From assembly GCA_944326615.1 (NCBI GenBank), contig CALVEO010000007.1:1-60672 (forward strand): a stretch of 60,672 nt of DNA, read 5' to 3'. Both the position numbers and the translations under genes were made by a program. The stretch comes from Candidatus Gastranaerophilales bacterium (GTDB lineage: Bacteria > Cyanobacteriota > Vampirovibrionia > Gastranaerophilales > Gastranaerophilaceae). The notes beneath the pieces were generated by a model. The model worked only from the letters and a program-made list of their open reading frames with translations. It had not been told where the DNA came from and made no database searches. Shown in pieces: positions 42,041 to 50,424 of this stretch; positions within the stretch are counted from its first letter, which is position 1, and each line of letters starts with the position of its first letter.

Positions 42041-42700
42041 CTAATTAATTCCGTAATCCACAATAACTTTTGCAAGAATTCCGTTGATAAATGAAGCGCT
42101 GTCATCTGTTGAATATTTTTTTGCAAGTTCTAATGCTTCGTCAACTACAACTTTCATCGGGGCATCTTTTATGTATAAAAGTTCTACAATTGCAATCCGC
42201 AAGATGTCTTTATCCATTTTAACAAGACGTCCTAGATCCCAATTTTTGGCATATTTTTGAATAATATCATCAACATCTTTATGATTTTTCTGGAAAAATT
42301 CTGCAATTTGAATTGCATAATTTTTTACATCGTTCTGTGAATCTAATGTTGTAAATTCTGCAATTTCAAGAGCCAGAACTGCTTTTTCCGCTATATCAAT
42401 CATTTCGTTAATTCTTCCTGTCATATCAGATGTCATTGGAATTGGCACAGGAATATTTGCGGCACCTATAGGTCTTTTTAGATTAATTTCCGAATCAGCT
42501 TCATAATTCTCTATTTGATCTCTCATAGCAATCAGGGAACCAAGCGCTGTTTTTAATTCATCTTCGGCGCTGCTTGTCAAAATTCTTACTGATTTCAGAA
42601 TTATATTTTGCAAATCTTCTCTTGAATAATTTGTTATTTTTTTATCAAATTGTGAAAATAATATAAATGCTAATTCTCTTGCTGCTCTGCGGGCCTGCAT
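42041..42700 (-). CDS. nusB: Transcription antitermination factor NusB
   Basis: 219 residues. The MQARRAARELAFILFSQ opening and the C-terminal KVVVDEALELAKKYS are NusB landmarks. The protein is longer than the roughly 140-residue E. coli form because of an extended middle, as in cyanobacterial NusB. It takes part in rRNA antitermination and termination control. The clearest phylogenetic marker in the window. An AAGAGGTAAAAAAT sequence precedes the ATG. Confidence 0.92.
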   Translation of the reverse strand: MQARRAARELAFILFSQFDKKITNYSREDLQNIILKSVRILTSSAEDELKTALGSLIAMRDQIENYEADSEINLKRPIGAANIPVPIPMTSDMTGRINEMIDIAEKAVLALEIAEFTTLDSQNDVKNYAIQIAEFFQKNHKDVDDIIQKYAKNWDLGRLVKMDKDILRIAIVELLYIKDAPMKVVVDEALELAKKYSTDDSASFINGILAKVIVDYGIN

Positions 42701-42760
42701 ATTTTTTACCTCTTTTTGCTTAATGTTTACAAGCCTAATGCTAACATGAAAAATTTTTAT

Positions 42761-42979
42761 CTACAATACAATTTTATTTAATGAATTTTCTAAAGCTGAG
42801 GTTTTTAATTTTAAATCGTGAAAATTTTCTTGAACTATTAAGCACATATTCTGGCAATCCTGTATTTTAAAGTCGGTATTTTCAAACAAAGCCAAATTGA
42901 GTGTTTTTAATAAGGTTTCAATTTTATCCATTCTGCATAAAATATCGCATAATTCATCGGAATATTTTCCGTTGTCCAT
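42761..42979 (-). CDS. Small helical protein of unknown function
   Basis: 72 residues, charged, predicted mostly helical (KIETLLKTLNLALFEN, SALENSLNKIVL). A strong CGGAGG ribosome site ten bases before the ATG supports it as a real gene. Three cysteines, no motif. Lies between nusB and the 510-residue coiled-coil gene; function unknown. Confidence 0.6.
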   Translation of the reverse strand: MDNGKYSDELCDILCRMDKIETLLKTLNLALFENTDFKIQDCQNMCLIVQENFHDLKLKTSALENSLNKIVL

Positions 42980-43077
42980 TTCAAGCCTCCGAATAAAAAT
43001 CTTTTATATTTATATTTTATACATAAATCTTTTAAATAATATTAATAATATTTATTGAAAACAGGTTTATTTTTTCT

Positions 43078-43105
43078 AAAAAAAGAAGTCCCCTTAAAAG
43101 GGGAC
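43078..43105 (-). terminator. Terminator of the 510-aa coiled-coil gene
   Basis: GTCCCC/GGGGAC with a short loop (43088-43105); on the minus strand it is followed by TTCTTTTTTT. Confidence 0.85.
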
Positions 43106-43185
43106 AAAATTTCACACTTAACCTACTGATTTTCTACCGTTTTCTTTCTGCCAAATATGAGGAATCATTATACATAAATCTTTTT

Positions 43186-44718
43186 TTATGCTGCTTTTTT
43201 AGCTGCAGATTCTTTTTTTAGATATTGTTCTGGTTCATAACCGGCTTTTTCAAGCGCTTTTGCTAATTCAAGATAATCTTTGCCGTAATAATTTTTACCG
43301 TTAATTCTTACGACAAATTTACCGTTTTCATATTTAACTTTTTCTGATATTTGAGCTTTATCATCGCCTAAGATTTCTCTCATATCATTTATGAATTGAG
43401 TTTTTTGTTCTTCGATTTTTTTAGCTTCTTTTTGTTCTTTTTCAGCTTTTTTAGCATCTGCTTTTGCTTTTTCCTGTGCTTTTTTAGCTTCGGCATCAGC
43501 TTTAGCTTTATCTGCTTTTTCGGTTTTTACATCTTTTTCAGCTTGCTTAGCTTCGGCTTTTGTTACTTCTTCACAAATTTTTTGTACAGCATTTTGAATA
43601 GCTGATTGATTTACAAAAGTGTCATCAAGTTCATCATAGCAAACTGCAAATTGTCCTGCGAGGTTGTTTTTTACGCCTAATTCCTGAGCTTTTTCATCGA
43701 GAGCTACAACGATGTTCCAGATAATATCCATATTATTTTTAGGATTTTCAATTTTTACATGACCGTTTTTAGGTTTGTGTAATGACGGATTCCAGAACAT
43801 TTCTTCATCAAACAGAGTTTCAATCAGGTTTGCATCACCGGTGCTTGGCTGATACTGTTCCTGCCAGGTATTAAGCACTGTTGTTACGTTGTCTTTATTT
43901 ATTTTGTTAGTACCTTTTTTGATTGTGCCGTAATTTGTTCCTGTGCAGCCAATTGAACCGTCGTAGATGTTTTGACAGATTTCAGTGGCTTGATTTTCAG
44001 TTTCTTTTTGTTTTTTGCCTACTTCGGTATCGGGATCAACAGAGCCGGCACCGTCATCATCTGATTCATTGCTTTCGTCAGCATCAGCAGTATCTTCTGA
44101 AGTATTGGAATTTTCAGCTTCTTCTGCTTCTTGAGTTTCTTTTACTTCTGCAAGAACTTCCTGTGCTGTTTTTGATGCATTTTCTATGACTTCTGCTATT
44201 TCACCCTGAATTGCTTCAAGTTCTTCAGTTTTTAGCTGGCCTTTTTCAAGCATTTTCTGAACTTTTTCTTTCAAAGCTTTAACCTGATCAAGTACATCCT
44301 GCAATCTCTGTTTTTGAGATTCATCAAGTTTATCAGATTTCAAAATTTCACCGAGCTGTGCTTCAAGATTTGAAAGATTGTTCAATTGAGAGCTTAGTTT
44401 TGCCTGCATAGCAAGAGAAGCTCCCCAGTTATATGCTGCAATGTTACCCTGCATATTCAACATAGGATTTGTATTCATTGATTGAGTCAAATCCATACCA
44501 ATTAACATAGGATTCCACTGGCTTATGTGATTTGTATTACCAAAACCCTGAGCCAGTGCATAAATTAACGGAGAATATCCGTCAGCATAAATATTATGCT
44601 GGGGAGAACCCACACCCTGACCGCCGAAGTCGGTAACATAATATCTGTTTCCGAGTGATTGGTAGGCAGCTAAGTTAGGCCATTGATTATAAAATGAATT
44701 TGTAAACCCAAATAACAT
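43186..44718 (-). CDS. Lineage-specific coiled-coil protein, 510 aa
   Basis: No known family. N-terminal 100 residues are Asn/Tyr/Gly-rich (YNQWPNLAAYQSLGNRYYV), about 105-200 is coiled coil, about 200-240 is an acidic Ser/Asp/Glu stretch (DADESNESDDDGAGS), about 240-380 appears globular with three cysteines, about 380-440 is a Lys/Ala/Glu coiled coil, and the last 65 residues form a small globular end. No signal peptide. GGGGATATGGAAA precedes the ATG. Composition recalls the other large proteins at 5293 and 30399; I infer a related programme but no shared domain is certain. Confidence 0.65.
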   Translation of the reverse strand: MLFGFTNSFYNQWPNLAAYQSLGNRYYVTDFGGQGVGSPQHNIYADGYSPLIYALAQGFGNTNHISQWNPMLIGMDLTQSMNTNPMLNMQGNIAAYNWGASLAMQAKLSSQLNNLSNLEAQLGEILKSDKLDESQKQRLQDVLDQVKALKEKVQKMLEKGQLKTEELEAIQGEIAEVIENASKTAQEVLAEVKETQEAEEAENSNTSEDTADADESNESDDDGAGSVDPDTEVGKKQKETENQATEICQNIYDGSIGCTGTNYGTIKKGTNKINKDNVTTVLNTWQEQYQPSTGDANLIETLFDEEMFWNPSLHKPKNGHVKIENPKNNMDIIWNIVVALDEKAQELGVKNNLAGQFAVCYDELDDTFVNQSAIQNAVQKICEEVTKAEAKQAEKDVKTEKADKAKADAEAKKAQEKAKADAKKAEKEQKEAKKIEEQKTQFINDMREILGDDKAQISEKVKYENGKFVVRINGKNYYGKDYLELAKALEKAGYEPEQYLKKESAAKKAA

Positions 44719-44839
44719 TTTCCATATCCCCTGTGTTTTAGTTTCCCGTATTTATATAAACAAATTTTATTTGTATAAATTGCCTTATTGTAACAAAAAC
44801 ATATAAATAAAAGGCTAAAAAAGCCCGTAAATAAAGGAA

Positions 44840-45499
44840 TTAATCCAAGTTTACATTACTTAATAAATTAATAATATCCTGCTTTGATATTTCCGGATTA
44901 ATTTCTTTAATTGTGATAATTGAAGATGTATCAACTTTTTCTTTAAACACTTTTTCCAGTATATTCAGGTCATAATCATATAATATTGATCCATGCTGGA
45001 GAATATAACCTTCTTTTCTGAATTGTGCAGAGCCTATAAGTTTTCTGTTATCAAAACATAAATCAGCGCCGGTTGCTACCATCATGCAGTAATCAGGATG
45101 TTTTAAAGGCTTTTTTATTCCCCCAAAATCCAGTTCTATTCCGATTTTGTTAAACGCATTTATTAGAATTTGTGAAATCTCTTTGTATGACTTAACAACA
45201 TTAAAACCGTTTTTCAAAAAAGATTCCGGGCATATAAAACTGTATGTTATTTCATTGTCATGCAAAAGCGCACGTCCGCCTGTCAAACGGCGGACAACAT
45301 CAATATTATTTTTTTTTAAAAATTCTTCATCAATAAAATCGCTTTTTTGATTGCGTCCCAGAGAAACACAGGCCGGCTTCCAGCCGTAAAGTCTGAAAAC
45401 AGGTTCTTTTAAGTTAGTTTTAACGGCATTTTCAAGCAGATTATTATCTGTCTGCATATTTTCAGCACCTGTTTTTACATCATACGGAATAAATTTCAT
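44840..45499 (-). CDS. Lipoate-protein ligase A family protein
   Basis: 219 residues. LGRNQKSDFIDEEFLKK, RRLTGGRALLHDNEITYSF and the lysine in GRKLIGSAQFRKEGYILQHGS-like sequence (here NRKLIGSAQ) match the BPL/LplA/LipB fold of lipoyl or octanoyl transferases. It lacks the C-terminal accessory domain of classical LplA, as in LipM/LipL or small LplA types. It would attach lipoate or octanoate to E2 or GcvH proteins. Start overlaps the stop of the upstream exported protein (ATGA), so it is in that operon, an unexpected pairing. Confidence 0.82.
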   Translation of the reverse strand: MKFIPYDVKTGAENMQTDNNLLENAVKTNLKEPVFRLYGWKPACVSLGRNQKSDFIDEEFLKKNNIDVVRRLTGGRALLHDNEITYSFICPESFLKNGFNVVKSYKEISQILINAFNKIGIELDFGGIKKPLKHPDYCMMVATGADLCFDNRKLIGSAQFRKEGYILQHGSILYDYDLNILEKVFKEKVDTSSIITIKEINPEISKQDIINLLSNVNLD

Positions 45500-46386
45500 T
45501 CGTTTTTGGCTTCTCTTTTGGTTAAATCTTTTTCAAACTGTGAAAATACGTCACTACCTACAAATTGTTCAAGGGCTGCGCGTTTTGCATAATAATCGGA
45601 CTTTGCTTTCATCAGATTATCAAGAGCAGTCCTGTAATATGCATCGGTAATCAAAATTACTTCTTTTGACAAATCCTGTGCTAAGTCATAATTTTTCTTT
45701 CTTTCTTCTGCAATATCCTCTATCATTTTCAATTTTTTACGTGCAGTCATATAATTGTAATACAAATCAACAGTTCTCTGTTGTAAATCTTCGATTTTTC
45801 TGACGAGAATAATCATATCGGCATCAGTAACCTTTGTATATTTATAATTCAATGCTTTTGTATCCTGAGACATAATACCAAGAACGTTGCCGCCGATTAT
45901 TGAACCTGTTGCAAGGATAGGATTTCCCATACTCGCACCGACAATGGTTGACATACTTGCAATAGTTGTCAAAACTTTTTTTACTGATTTTTCATCAGGT
46001 TTGTCTTCATCGGGGTTTGCAAGTTTGTACAGCGCAAAGTTAATAGTATCGCTCTGGGTTGCGGCCCCCTGCCATAAAACTGTCAAATCGCCTACCATAT
46101 CTTCCTGATCAAGCTCAAGATCTGCTGCAACTTCTCTTGAAATCTGTTTGATACTCAAATCCGCAAATGTTAAATCGGTAGAATCAAATTGTTCTGCATC
46201 TTTTTTTACGTATGTTTGATGAACTTTGTCTTCTTTTGCTTTTGCTTCCATATATTCTTTTTCGGGAGTATCTGAAAGCCCTGTGCGGTAAGCAGGAGGT
46301 TTCGGGTTTTTAATATCTTTGTATTCAATTGAAAAGCAGGGCAAAGATAAATTTATAATCAAAGCAATTATCAAAAATTTTTTCAT
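45496..46386 (-). CDS. Exported coiled-coil protein, paralogue A
   Basis: 296 residues. Signal peptide MKKFLIIALIINLSLPCFS. After it come an acidic linker, a conserved block (DLTVLWQGAATQSDTINFALYKLA), a small-residue hydrophobic stretch (about 140-170), and a long helical region with YYNYMTARKKLKMIED. The same blocks appear in the upstream gene (DIENLWKGTVENNQVIGFALKKLA; YYNYKSSLSQLK), so the two are tandem paralogues. Coiled-coil periplasmic architecture is loosely TolC-like, but I cannot assign a family. Overlaps both neighbours by four bases. Confidence 0.7.
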   Translation of the reverse strand: MKKFLIIALIINLSLPCFSIEYKDIKNPKPPAYRTGLSDTPEKEYMEAKAKEDKVHQTYVKKDAEQFDSTDLTFADLSIKQISREVAADLELDQEDMVGDLTVLWQGAATQSDTINFALYKLANPDEDKPDEKSVKKVLTTIASMSTIVGASMGNPILATGSIIGGNVLGIMSQDTKALNYKYTKVTDADMIILVRKIEDLQQRTVDLYYNYMTARKKLKMIEDIAEERKKNYDLAQDLSKEVILITDAYYRTALDNLMKAKSDYYAKRAALEQFVGSDVFSQFEKDLTKREAKNE

Positions 46387-47201
46387 TTTTGCACCGCCTT
46401 TTCTCCGACAAGTGTTGAATTATAGTTAAACTGATACAAATTCAATTTGTCTACAACTTTTTTGCCTGCCAGTCTCTGGAGTTCAAGATGATATTTTTTT
46501 GCGCATTCCATATAATAAAATTCTTCCACCCGCATATTATCGTAAAGTGATGAGGATATTGAAATTTCAAGCAAATCTTCTTCATCCAGAGCTTTTGCGT
46601 AATTTTTGTTATATAAAAGCAGCCTCTGGCGTGTTTCTTTTAATTGTGAAAGAGAGCTTTTGTAATTATAATATGCTGTAATAATTTTATCCTGCAAGGT
46701 TTCCACAAGTCCTGCAAGTTCAATTAATTCTGTATCGGTCAGCGGAATTTCCGTCGGCATATTTTTTCTGTTAATCAAATTTTGTGCAAGTCTTCCAGCC
46801 GCAAACGCGGATGACTGAACCATATAATCAGCCCCTATTAATGAAGGTGCTAAAGAAGCGCCTGCAACAACAGCAGACAATGTTTTTGCCATAAGTGATG
46901 AGTGTATTCTTCGCTGACTTTCAGGAGTCGCAAGCTTTTTCAATGCAAAGCCTATTACCTGATTGTTTTCTACAGTGCCCTTCCAGAGATTTTCAATATC
47001 TTCAACATCCTTGTCCTTCTGTAGTCTGATAAGTTCCTGCAAAACCTGTTCATCGTTAACAACAAGCGACTGTTTAGCATTTACATTAGTTTTCGGAAGC
47101 TCTATTTTTTTTGTTTCGACTTTTCCAAGCGACACTTCATCAGCCCATGCGGGAATTCCTGTAAAACTTAAGATTAACACACATACCAGATACTTTTTCA
47201 T
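46383..47201 (-). CDS. Exported coiled-coil protein, paralogue B
   Basis: 272 residues. Signal peptide MKKYLVCVLILSFTGIPAWA. Shares with the next gene the LWKG ... FALKKLATPE block, a small-residue hydrophobic stretch (AVVAGASLAPSLIGA), and TDTELIELAGLVETLQDK followed by YYNYKSSL. First gene of the operon B-A-lplA. I chose the ATG at 47201 because it gives a proper signal peptide and TATAAA at 47213-47208 is at the leaderless distance. Function unknown; export implies an envelope role. Confidence 0.7.
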   Translation of the reverse strand: MKKYLVCVLILSFTGIPAWADEVSLGKVETKKIELPKTNVNAKQSLVVNDEQVLQELIRLQKDKDVEDIENLWKGTVENNQVIGFALKKLATPESQRRIHSSLMAKTLSAVVAGASLAPSLIGADYMVQSSAFAAGRLAQNLINRKNMPTEIPLTDTELIELAGLVETLQDKIITAYYNYKSSLSQLKETRQRLLLYNKNYAKALDEEDLLEISISSSLYDNMRVEEFYYMECAKKYHLELQRLAGKKVVDKLNLYQFNYNSTLVGEKAVQK

Positions 47202-47207
47202 AACAAT

Positions 47208-47213
47208 TTTATA
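47208..47213 (-). promoter_or_regulatory. -10 box for leaderless exported-protein operon
   Basis: Minus-strand TATAAA at 47213-47208 (in GGTATAAAATTG) predicts +1 at the ATG at 47201. The last position deviates from the usual T. Confidence 0.45.
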
Positions 47214-47264
47214 CCACAAGAAAAATAATAAATCCAATGATTGATAAACTTATACATCAAACGG

Positions 47265-48077
47265 ATGTTCTTCAAAACTGCAAAAAAAACTATCATTAAC
47301 AATGATGATTTGAATAGAAATTTTTATAAGCCGACAGGAAGGTTAAAATTGAACTATACCGTAAAAACATACTCTAACCCTGAGAACAGTTTTTTTGAAA
47401 AAGCAGATGAACTGCGCCGCAAAAATATGTATAAAGAAGCTGTTGCAAATTATTTAAATGCAATACTTATCGACAGAAAAAATGCCGAAAGCTATTACGG
47501 TTTGGGAGTTTGCTACAAAAATTTAAAACAGTATGCAAAAGCTGTAAAATATCTTACAACGGCATCGGAAATTAATCCTGAAAGTTACGAAATTTATTTT
47601 GAACTTGGTCTATGCCATTTGTTAGAAGGAATTCCATGCGGAGCAATAAAAAATTTCATTCGTGCAATACAGATTAATCCTGATAATCCTGAAGCAATTC
47701 TGCAGCTTGGTATAGCTCATGAATTGTGTGAGGAATACGATCTTGCGTTGATGATTTATCAAAAATTAATAGAAAACTCACCTAAATTCATAAAAGCTTA
47801 TGATAACAAATCAACTCTGCTGATGAAATTAGGTAAATACAAGGAAGCATCAGTTATTTTACATAGCATATTAAAGCAAAATCCGGAATATTACAAAGCT
47901 TACGCCGGTATCGGCGTCTGTTTTGATAAACTTGGCAAAAGAAATGATGCTCAAAGATACTACAGAAAATTTTTGTCGGAAGAGCCGTTTTCTAATAATG
48001 CGGAATTTATCAAAAACAGGTTAGACAAAATTTCTGAGCGGAAAAATTTACAAAATCATTTAAGATTGTGTAAATAG
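47265..48077 (+). CDS. Tetratricopeptide-repeat protein
   Basis: 270 residues. At least five TPR units are visible (for example AVANYLNAILIDRKNAESYYGLG, YAKAVKYLTTASEINPESYEI, AIKNFIRAIQINPDNPEAIL). N-terminal 55 residues are basic, without a signal peptide. TPR domains mediate protein-protein contacts. Start chosen at the ATG at 47265 because TATACA lies at 47251-47256; the upstream TTG is less likely. Divergent from the exported paralogue operon, so a shared control region is possible. Confidence 0.82.
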   Translation: MFFKTAKKTIINNDDLNRNFYKPTGRLKLNYTVKTYSNPENSFFEKADELRRKNMYKEAVANYLNAILIDRKNAESYYGLGVCYKNLKQYAKAVKYLTTASEINPESYEIYFELGLCHLLEGIPCGAIKNFIRAIQINPDNPEAILQLGIAHELCEEYDLALMIYQKLIENSPKFIKAYDNKSTLLMKLGKYKEASVILHSILKQNPEYYKAYAGIGVCFDKLGKRNDAQRYYRKFLSEEPFSNNAEFIKNRLDKISERKNLQNHLRLCK

Positions 48078-48157
48078 AGCTAATAAAGAATTTACGTCCA
48101 TTTTTGGAGACTGATAAGAATGCATAAAATTTGGATGAAAATTAAATAATTTTGTGT

Positions 48158-48163
48158 TATTAT
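48158..48163 (+). promoter_or_regulatory. -10 box for leaderless ftsY
   Basis: TATTAT at 48158-48163 gives +1 on the A of the ATG at 48170. No Shine-Dalgarno site. Confidence 0.65.
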
Positions 48164-48169
48164 CCGGAT

Positions 48170-49084
48170 ATGTTCGGATTTTTTAAAGATAAATTTAATA
48201 ACCTGAAAGAGACTGTCTCTAATACTGCACAGGCGCTTGTCGGAAATGTTGTTAAAACTGTAGAGAATGAAGAAGAATTTTCGGAATTTGTTCTTGATGA
48301 TATGGAAGATATGCTGATAAGTGCTGATTTAGGTGTCGGATATGCATCAGAACTTGTTGACAAATTAAGAAACCAGACTAAAATTAAACCATCTGAAGTT
48401 AAAAAATACTTAAAAGATGAATTTTTGAAAGTTTTGAAAGAGGCAGGGGACAACACTTTAAGCTATAAAGAAAACGAATTAAATATCTATTTTATAACAG
48501 GTGTAAACGGTGCCGGCAAAACTACACTTATAGGTAAACTTGCTTATAAATTTAAAAATTCAGGGAAAAAAGTTTTAATTGCAGCAGGCGATACCTTCCG
48601 CGCGGCGGCAGAAGAGCAGCTTGACATTTGGTCAAAACGTGCCGGCGCCTCTATTGTCAGACGTGATAAGGCAGATCCGGCATCAGTTGTTTATGAAGCA
48701 ATTGAGAAAGCAAAAGCCGAAAATTATGACGTAATTCTTGTTGATACAGCGGGCAGACTTCAAAATAAATTCAATCTTATGGAGGAATTAAAAAAGATTA
48801 AATCCGTAATTGATAAAAAAGCCCCGCAGGCTTTGCGCGAATGCATGCTTGTATTAGACGCAAATACCGGTCAAAACGGACTTCAGCAGGCTAAAGTCTT
48901 TACAGAAGCGGTTAATATTACATCTGTTGCCTTAACAAAGCTCGACGGTTCTGCTAAAGGCGCAATTGTTCTTGCTGTTGCAAAAGAATTAAAATTGCCT
49001 GTCAAACTTGTCGGGGTTGGTGAAAAAATGGAAGATTTGAAAGAATTTAATCCGGATGAATTTATTGAAGCATTGTTTGAGTAA
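48170..49084 (+). CDS. ftsY: Signal recognition particle receptor FtsY
   Basis: 304 residues. N domain (about 1-95) and GTPase G domain with GVNGAGKTTLIGKLA (about 108-122), DTFRAAAEEQL, VDTAGRLQNK, TKLDGSAKGG-like (TKLDGSAKGAIV) and GVGEKMEDLKEF. It receives SRP-ribosome complexes at the membrane. The acidic A domain of E. coli is absent; only a short MFGFFKDKFNNLKE amphipathic start remains, enough for membrane contact in many bacteria. Confidence 0.95.
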   Translation: MFGFFKDKFNNLKETVSNTAQALVGNVVKTVENEEEFSEFVLDDMEDMLISADLGVGYASELVDKLRNQTKIKPSEVKKYLKDEFLKVLKEAGDNTLSYKENELNIYFITGVNGAGKTTLIGKLAYKFKNSGKKVLIAAGDTFRAAAEEQLDIWSKRAGASIVRRDKADPASVVYEAIEKAKAENYDVILVDTAGRLQNKFNLMEELKKIKSVIDKKAPQALRECMLVLDANTGQNGLQQAKVFTEAVNITSVALTKLDGSAKGAIVLAVAKELKLPVKLVGVGEKMEDLKEFNPDEFIEALFE

Positions 49085-49094
49085 AAGGTGAACA

Positions 49095-49799
49095 GTGAAG
49101 AGGGAAGAGAAATATAAAGTTTTAAAATATGGAGTGACAAAATTGGGAAATCCGATTGAATTAATTTCCACTTCCTCCTTACCACTTCACACTCCGCTTA
49201 TTATCGGTGTATTTCATGGTGACGAACCGCAGGGAAAATATTTGATAGAAGAATATTTAAAAAAAATTATTCCCCCTTCCTCGAAATCAAATATTTCGAG
49301 GAGGGGGATGCTGTTTATTCCCTGTCTGAACCCCGACGGCTTGCAGCTCGGACGGAGGACTAATGCAAACGGGGTTGATTTAAACAGAAATTTTCCGACA
49401 AAAAACTGGGGGCTAAATCTTGGCGATAACGCAACATGTGATGATGAAAATTCAGGCTATTACGGTGGAAAAAGTGCGGGAAGCGAAATAGAAACACAGT
49501 TTCTAATTGATACTATTAATGAATTTAAGCCTGAAATAATATTGACGCTTCACGCTCCATACAAAGTTGTAAATTATGACGGTCCTGCACAAAAAATTGC
49601 AGAAAAGATCTCACAGATAATAAATTATCCTGTTGAATCCAGCATAGGCTACCCGACACCTGGAAGTTTTGGCACCTATGCGGGAGTAGAGAGAAATATT
49701 CCGACAATTACACTTGAACTTGATGAAGAGTGCCCTGTTGAAGCATTAGCGGAACCTGTACATAAAATATTTGATGAATTAAAAAAGACGGTCTTATAA
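49095..49799 (+). CDS. M14-family zinc carboxypeptidase-like protein
   Basis: 234 residues. VFHGDEPQG carries the first zinc ligands (HxxE), ANGVDLNRNFP is the substrate-binding DxNRNF motif, LTLHAPY the third ligand, and ITLELDEECP the catalytic Glu. It resembles murein-peptide amidase MpaA and gamma-D-Glu peptidases. No signal peptide, so cytoplasmic muropeptide recycling is plausible. Start GTG at 49095 is uncertain. Two insertions look repeat-derived: STSSLPLHTP (from a CTTCCTCCTTACCACTTC tract) and PPSSKSNISRR (from the palindrome at 49273-49308). Confidence 0.78.
   Translation: MKREEKYKVLKYGVTKLGNPIELISTSSLPLHTPLIIGVFHGDEPQGKYLIEEYLKKIIPPSSKSNISRRGMLFIPCLNPDGLQLGRRTNANGVDLNRNFPTKNWGLNLGDNATCDDENSGYYGGKSAGSEIETQFLIDTINEFKPEIILTLHAPYKVVNYDGPAQKIAEKISQIINYPVESSIGYPTPGSFGTYAGVERNIPTITLELDEECPVEALAEPVHKIFDELKKTVL
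49273..49308. repeat. Palindrome inside the M14 peptidase gene
   Basis: CCCCCTTCCTCGAAAT followed by its near-complement ATTTCGAGGAGGGGG. In-frame, encoding about 11 residues between the conserved LKKI and MLFIPCLNPDG blocks. Different sequence from the 48-bp repeat but the same kind of insertion. Confidence 0.6.
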
Positions 49800-49812
49800 A
49801 AAACCGTCCTTT
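49787..49812. terminator. Hairpin between convergent genes
   Basis: GACGGT (49787-49792) pairs with ACCGTC (49803-49808), followed by a short T-rich stretch. It overlaps the stop of the peptidase gene. Confidence 0.65.
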
Positions 49813-49817
49813 AATTT

Positions 49818-50279
49818 TTATTTCTCTTTATCATCAAGATAAACACTGAATTTAAAGTCATTCCCATCATGGCTGAATGTAACTCCGCCGTCTCCTTTGT
49901 TTACCCCGCCATCTGAATAAATACCTGCATCTTTAACATAGTATTTATCAAGACCTTTTTTGTTCAAATCCCTATTTAATTTCGGGGCAAGATTTCCGTT
50001 AGAATCCTTATTATCAATTCTGCCGTCATCATTTACGTCCATCCGTTCAAGTGCCAGACCCATCAAATCAAATCCTTCTTTAAAATTCTTTCCGCGGGTA
50101 AAAACAATTTCATTATTTTTGCCCTTAGCAGGATCATAAACTTTACCGTTTACTTCAATTTGTTTGCCTACAGGTACCAAAAAAGTTTTTGTTTTTTTCG
50201 CTTTTTCATCATACATTTTAATTTTTGTGTAGCCTTCAGGCACATTTCCGTTTTTTGCATTGTTTACAGGTTCAACCAT
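49818..50279 (-). CDS. Small EF-hand-like protein
   Basis: 153 residues. DVNDDGRIDNKDSNG (around 82-96) fits a DxDxDG calcium-binding loop, like dockerin or EF-hand loops. The N-terminal half (YTKIKMYDEKAKKTKTFLVPVGKQ) resembles in wording the N-terminus of the protein at 51850 (IIYETKDAKTGKVTKFSIPEE), which may mark a shared small domain. No signal peptide. GGAGATATTGT site before the ATG. Function unknown. Confidence 0.65.
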   Translation of the reverse strand: MVEPVNNAKNGNVPEGYTKIKMYDEKAKKTKTFLVPVGKQIEVNGKVYDPAKGKNNEIVFTRGKNFKEGFDLMGLALERMDVNDDGRIDNKDSNGNLAPKLNRDLNKKGLDKYYVKDAGIYSDGGVNKGDGGVTFSHDGNDFKFSVYLDDKEK

Positions 50280-50372
50280 TACAATATCTCCTCATGTTAA
50301 CTATTACGTATATACTTAATAAATATTTTTGAAATACAAAATTGCGTGATATTTTATTTTTATTTACATTAG

Positions 50373-50400
50373 TTAACATATATGTTTTTTGTAGTAGAAT
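50373..50400 (+). promoter_or_regulatory. Promoter for cysS
   Basis: TTAACA (50373-50378), 16-base spacer, TAGAAT (50395-50400). The leader is about 18 bases and contains AGAGGG. Confidence 0.55.
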
Positions 50401-50424
50401 AATAAATAAAAGAGGGATAATAAT

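Noticed and set aside
43396-43605. Phe/Cys-rich plus-strand frame opposite the 510-aa gene
   Set aside because: Antisense of a Lys/Ala/Glu coiled coil produces such Phe/Leu/Cys runs; no start signals.
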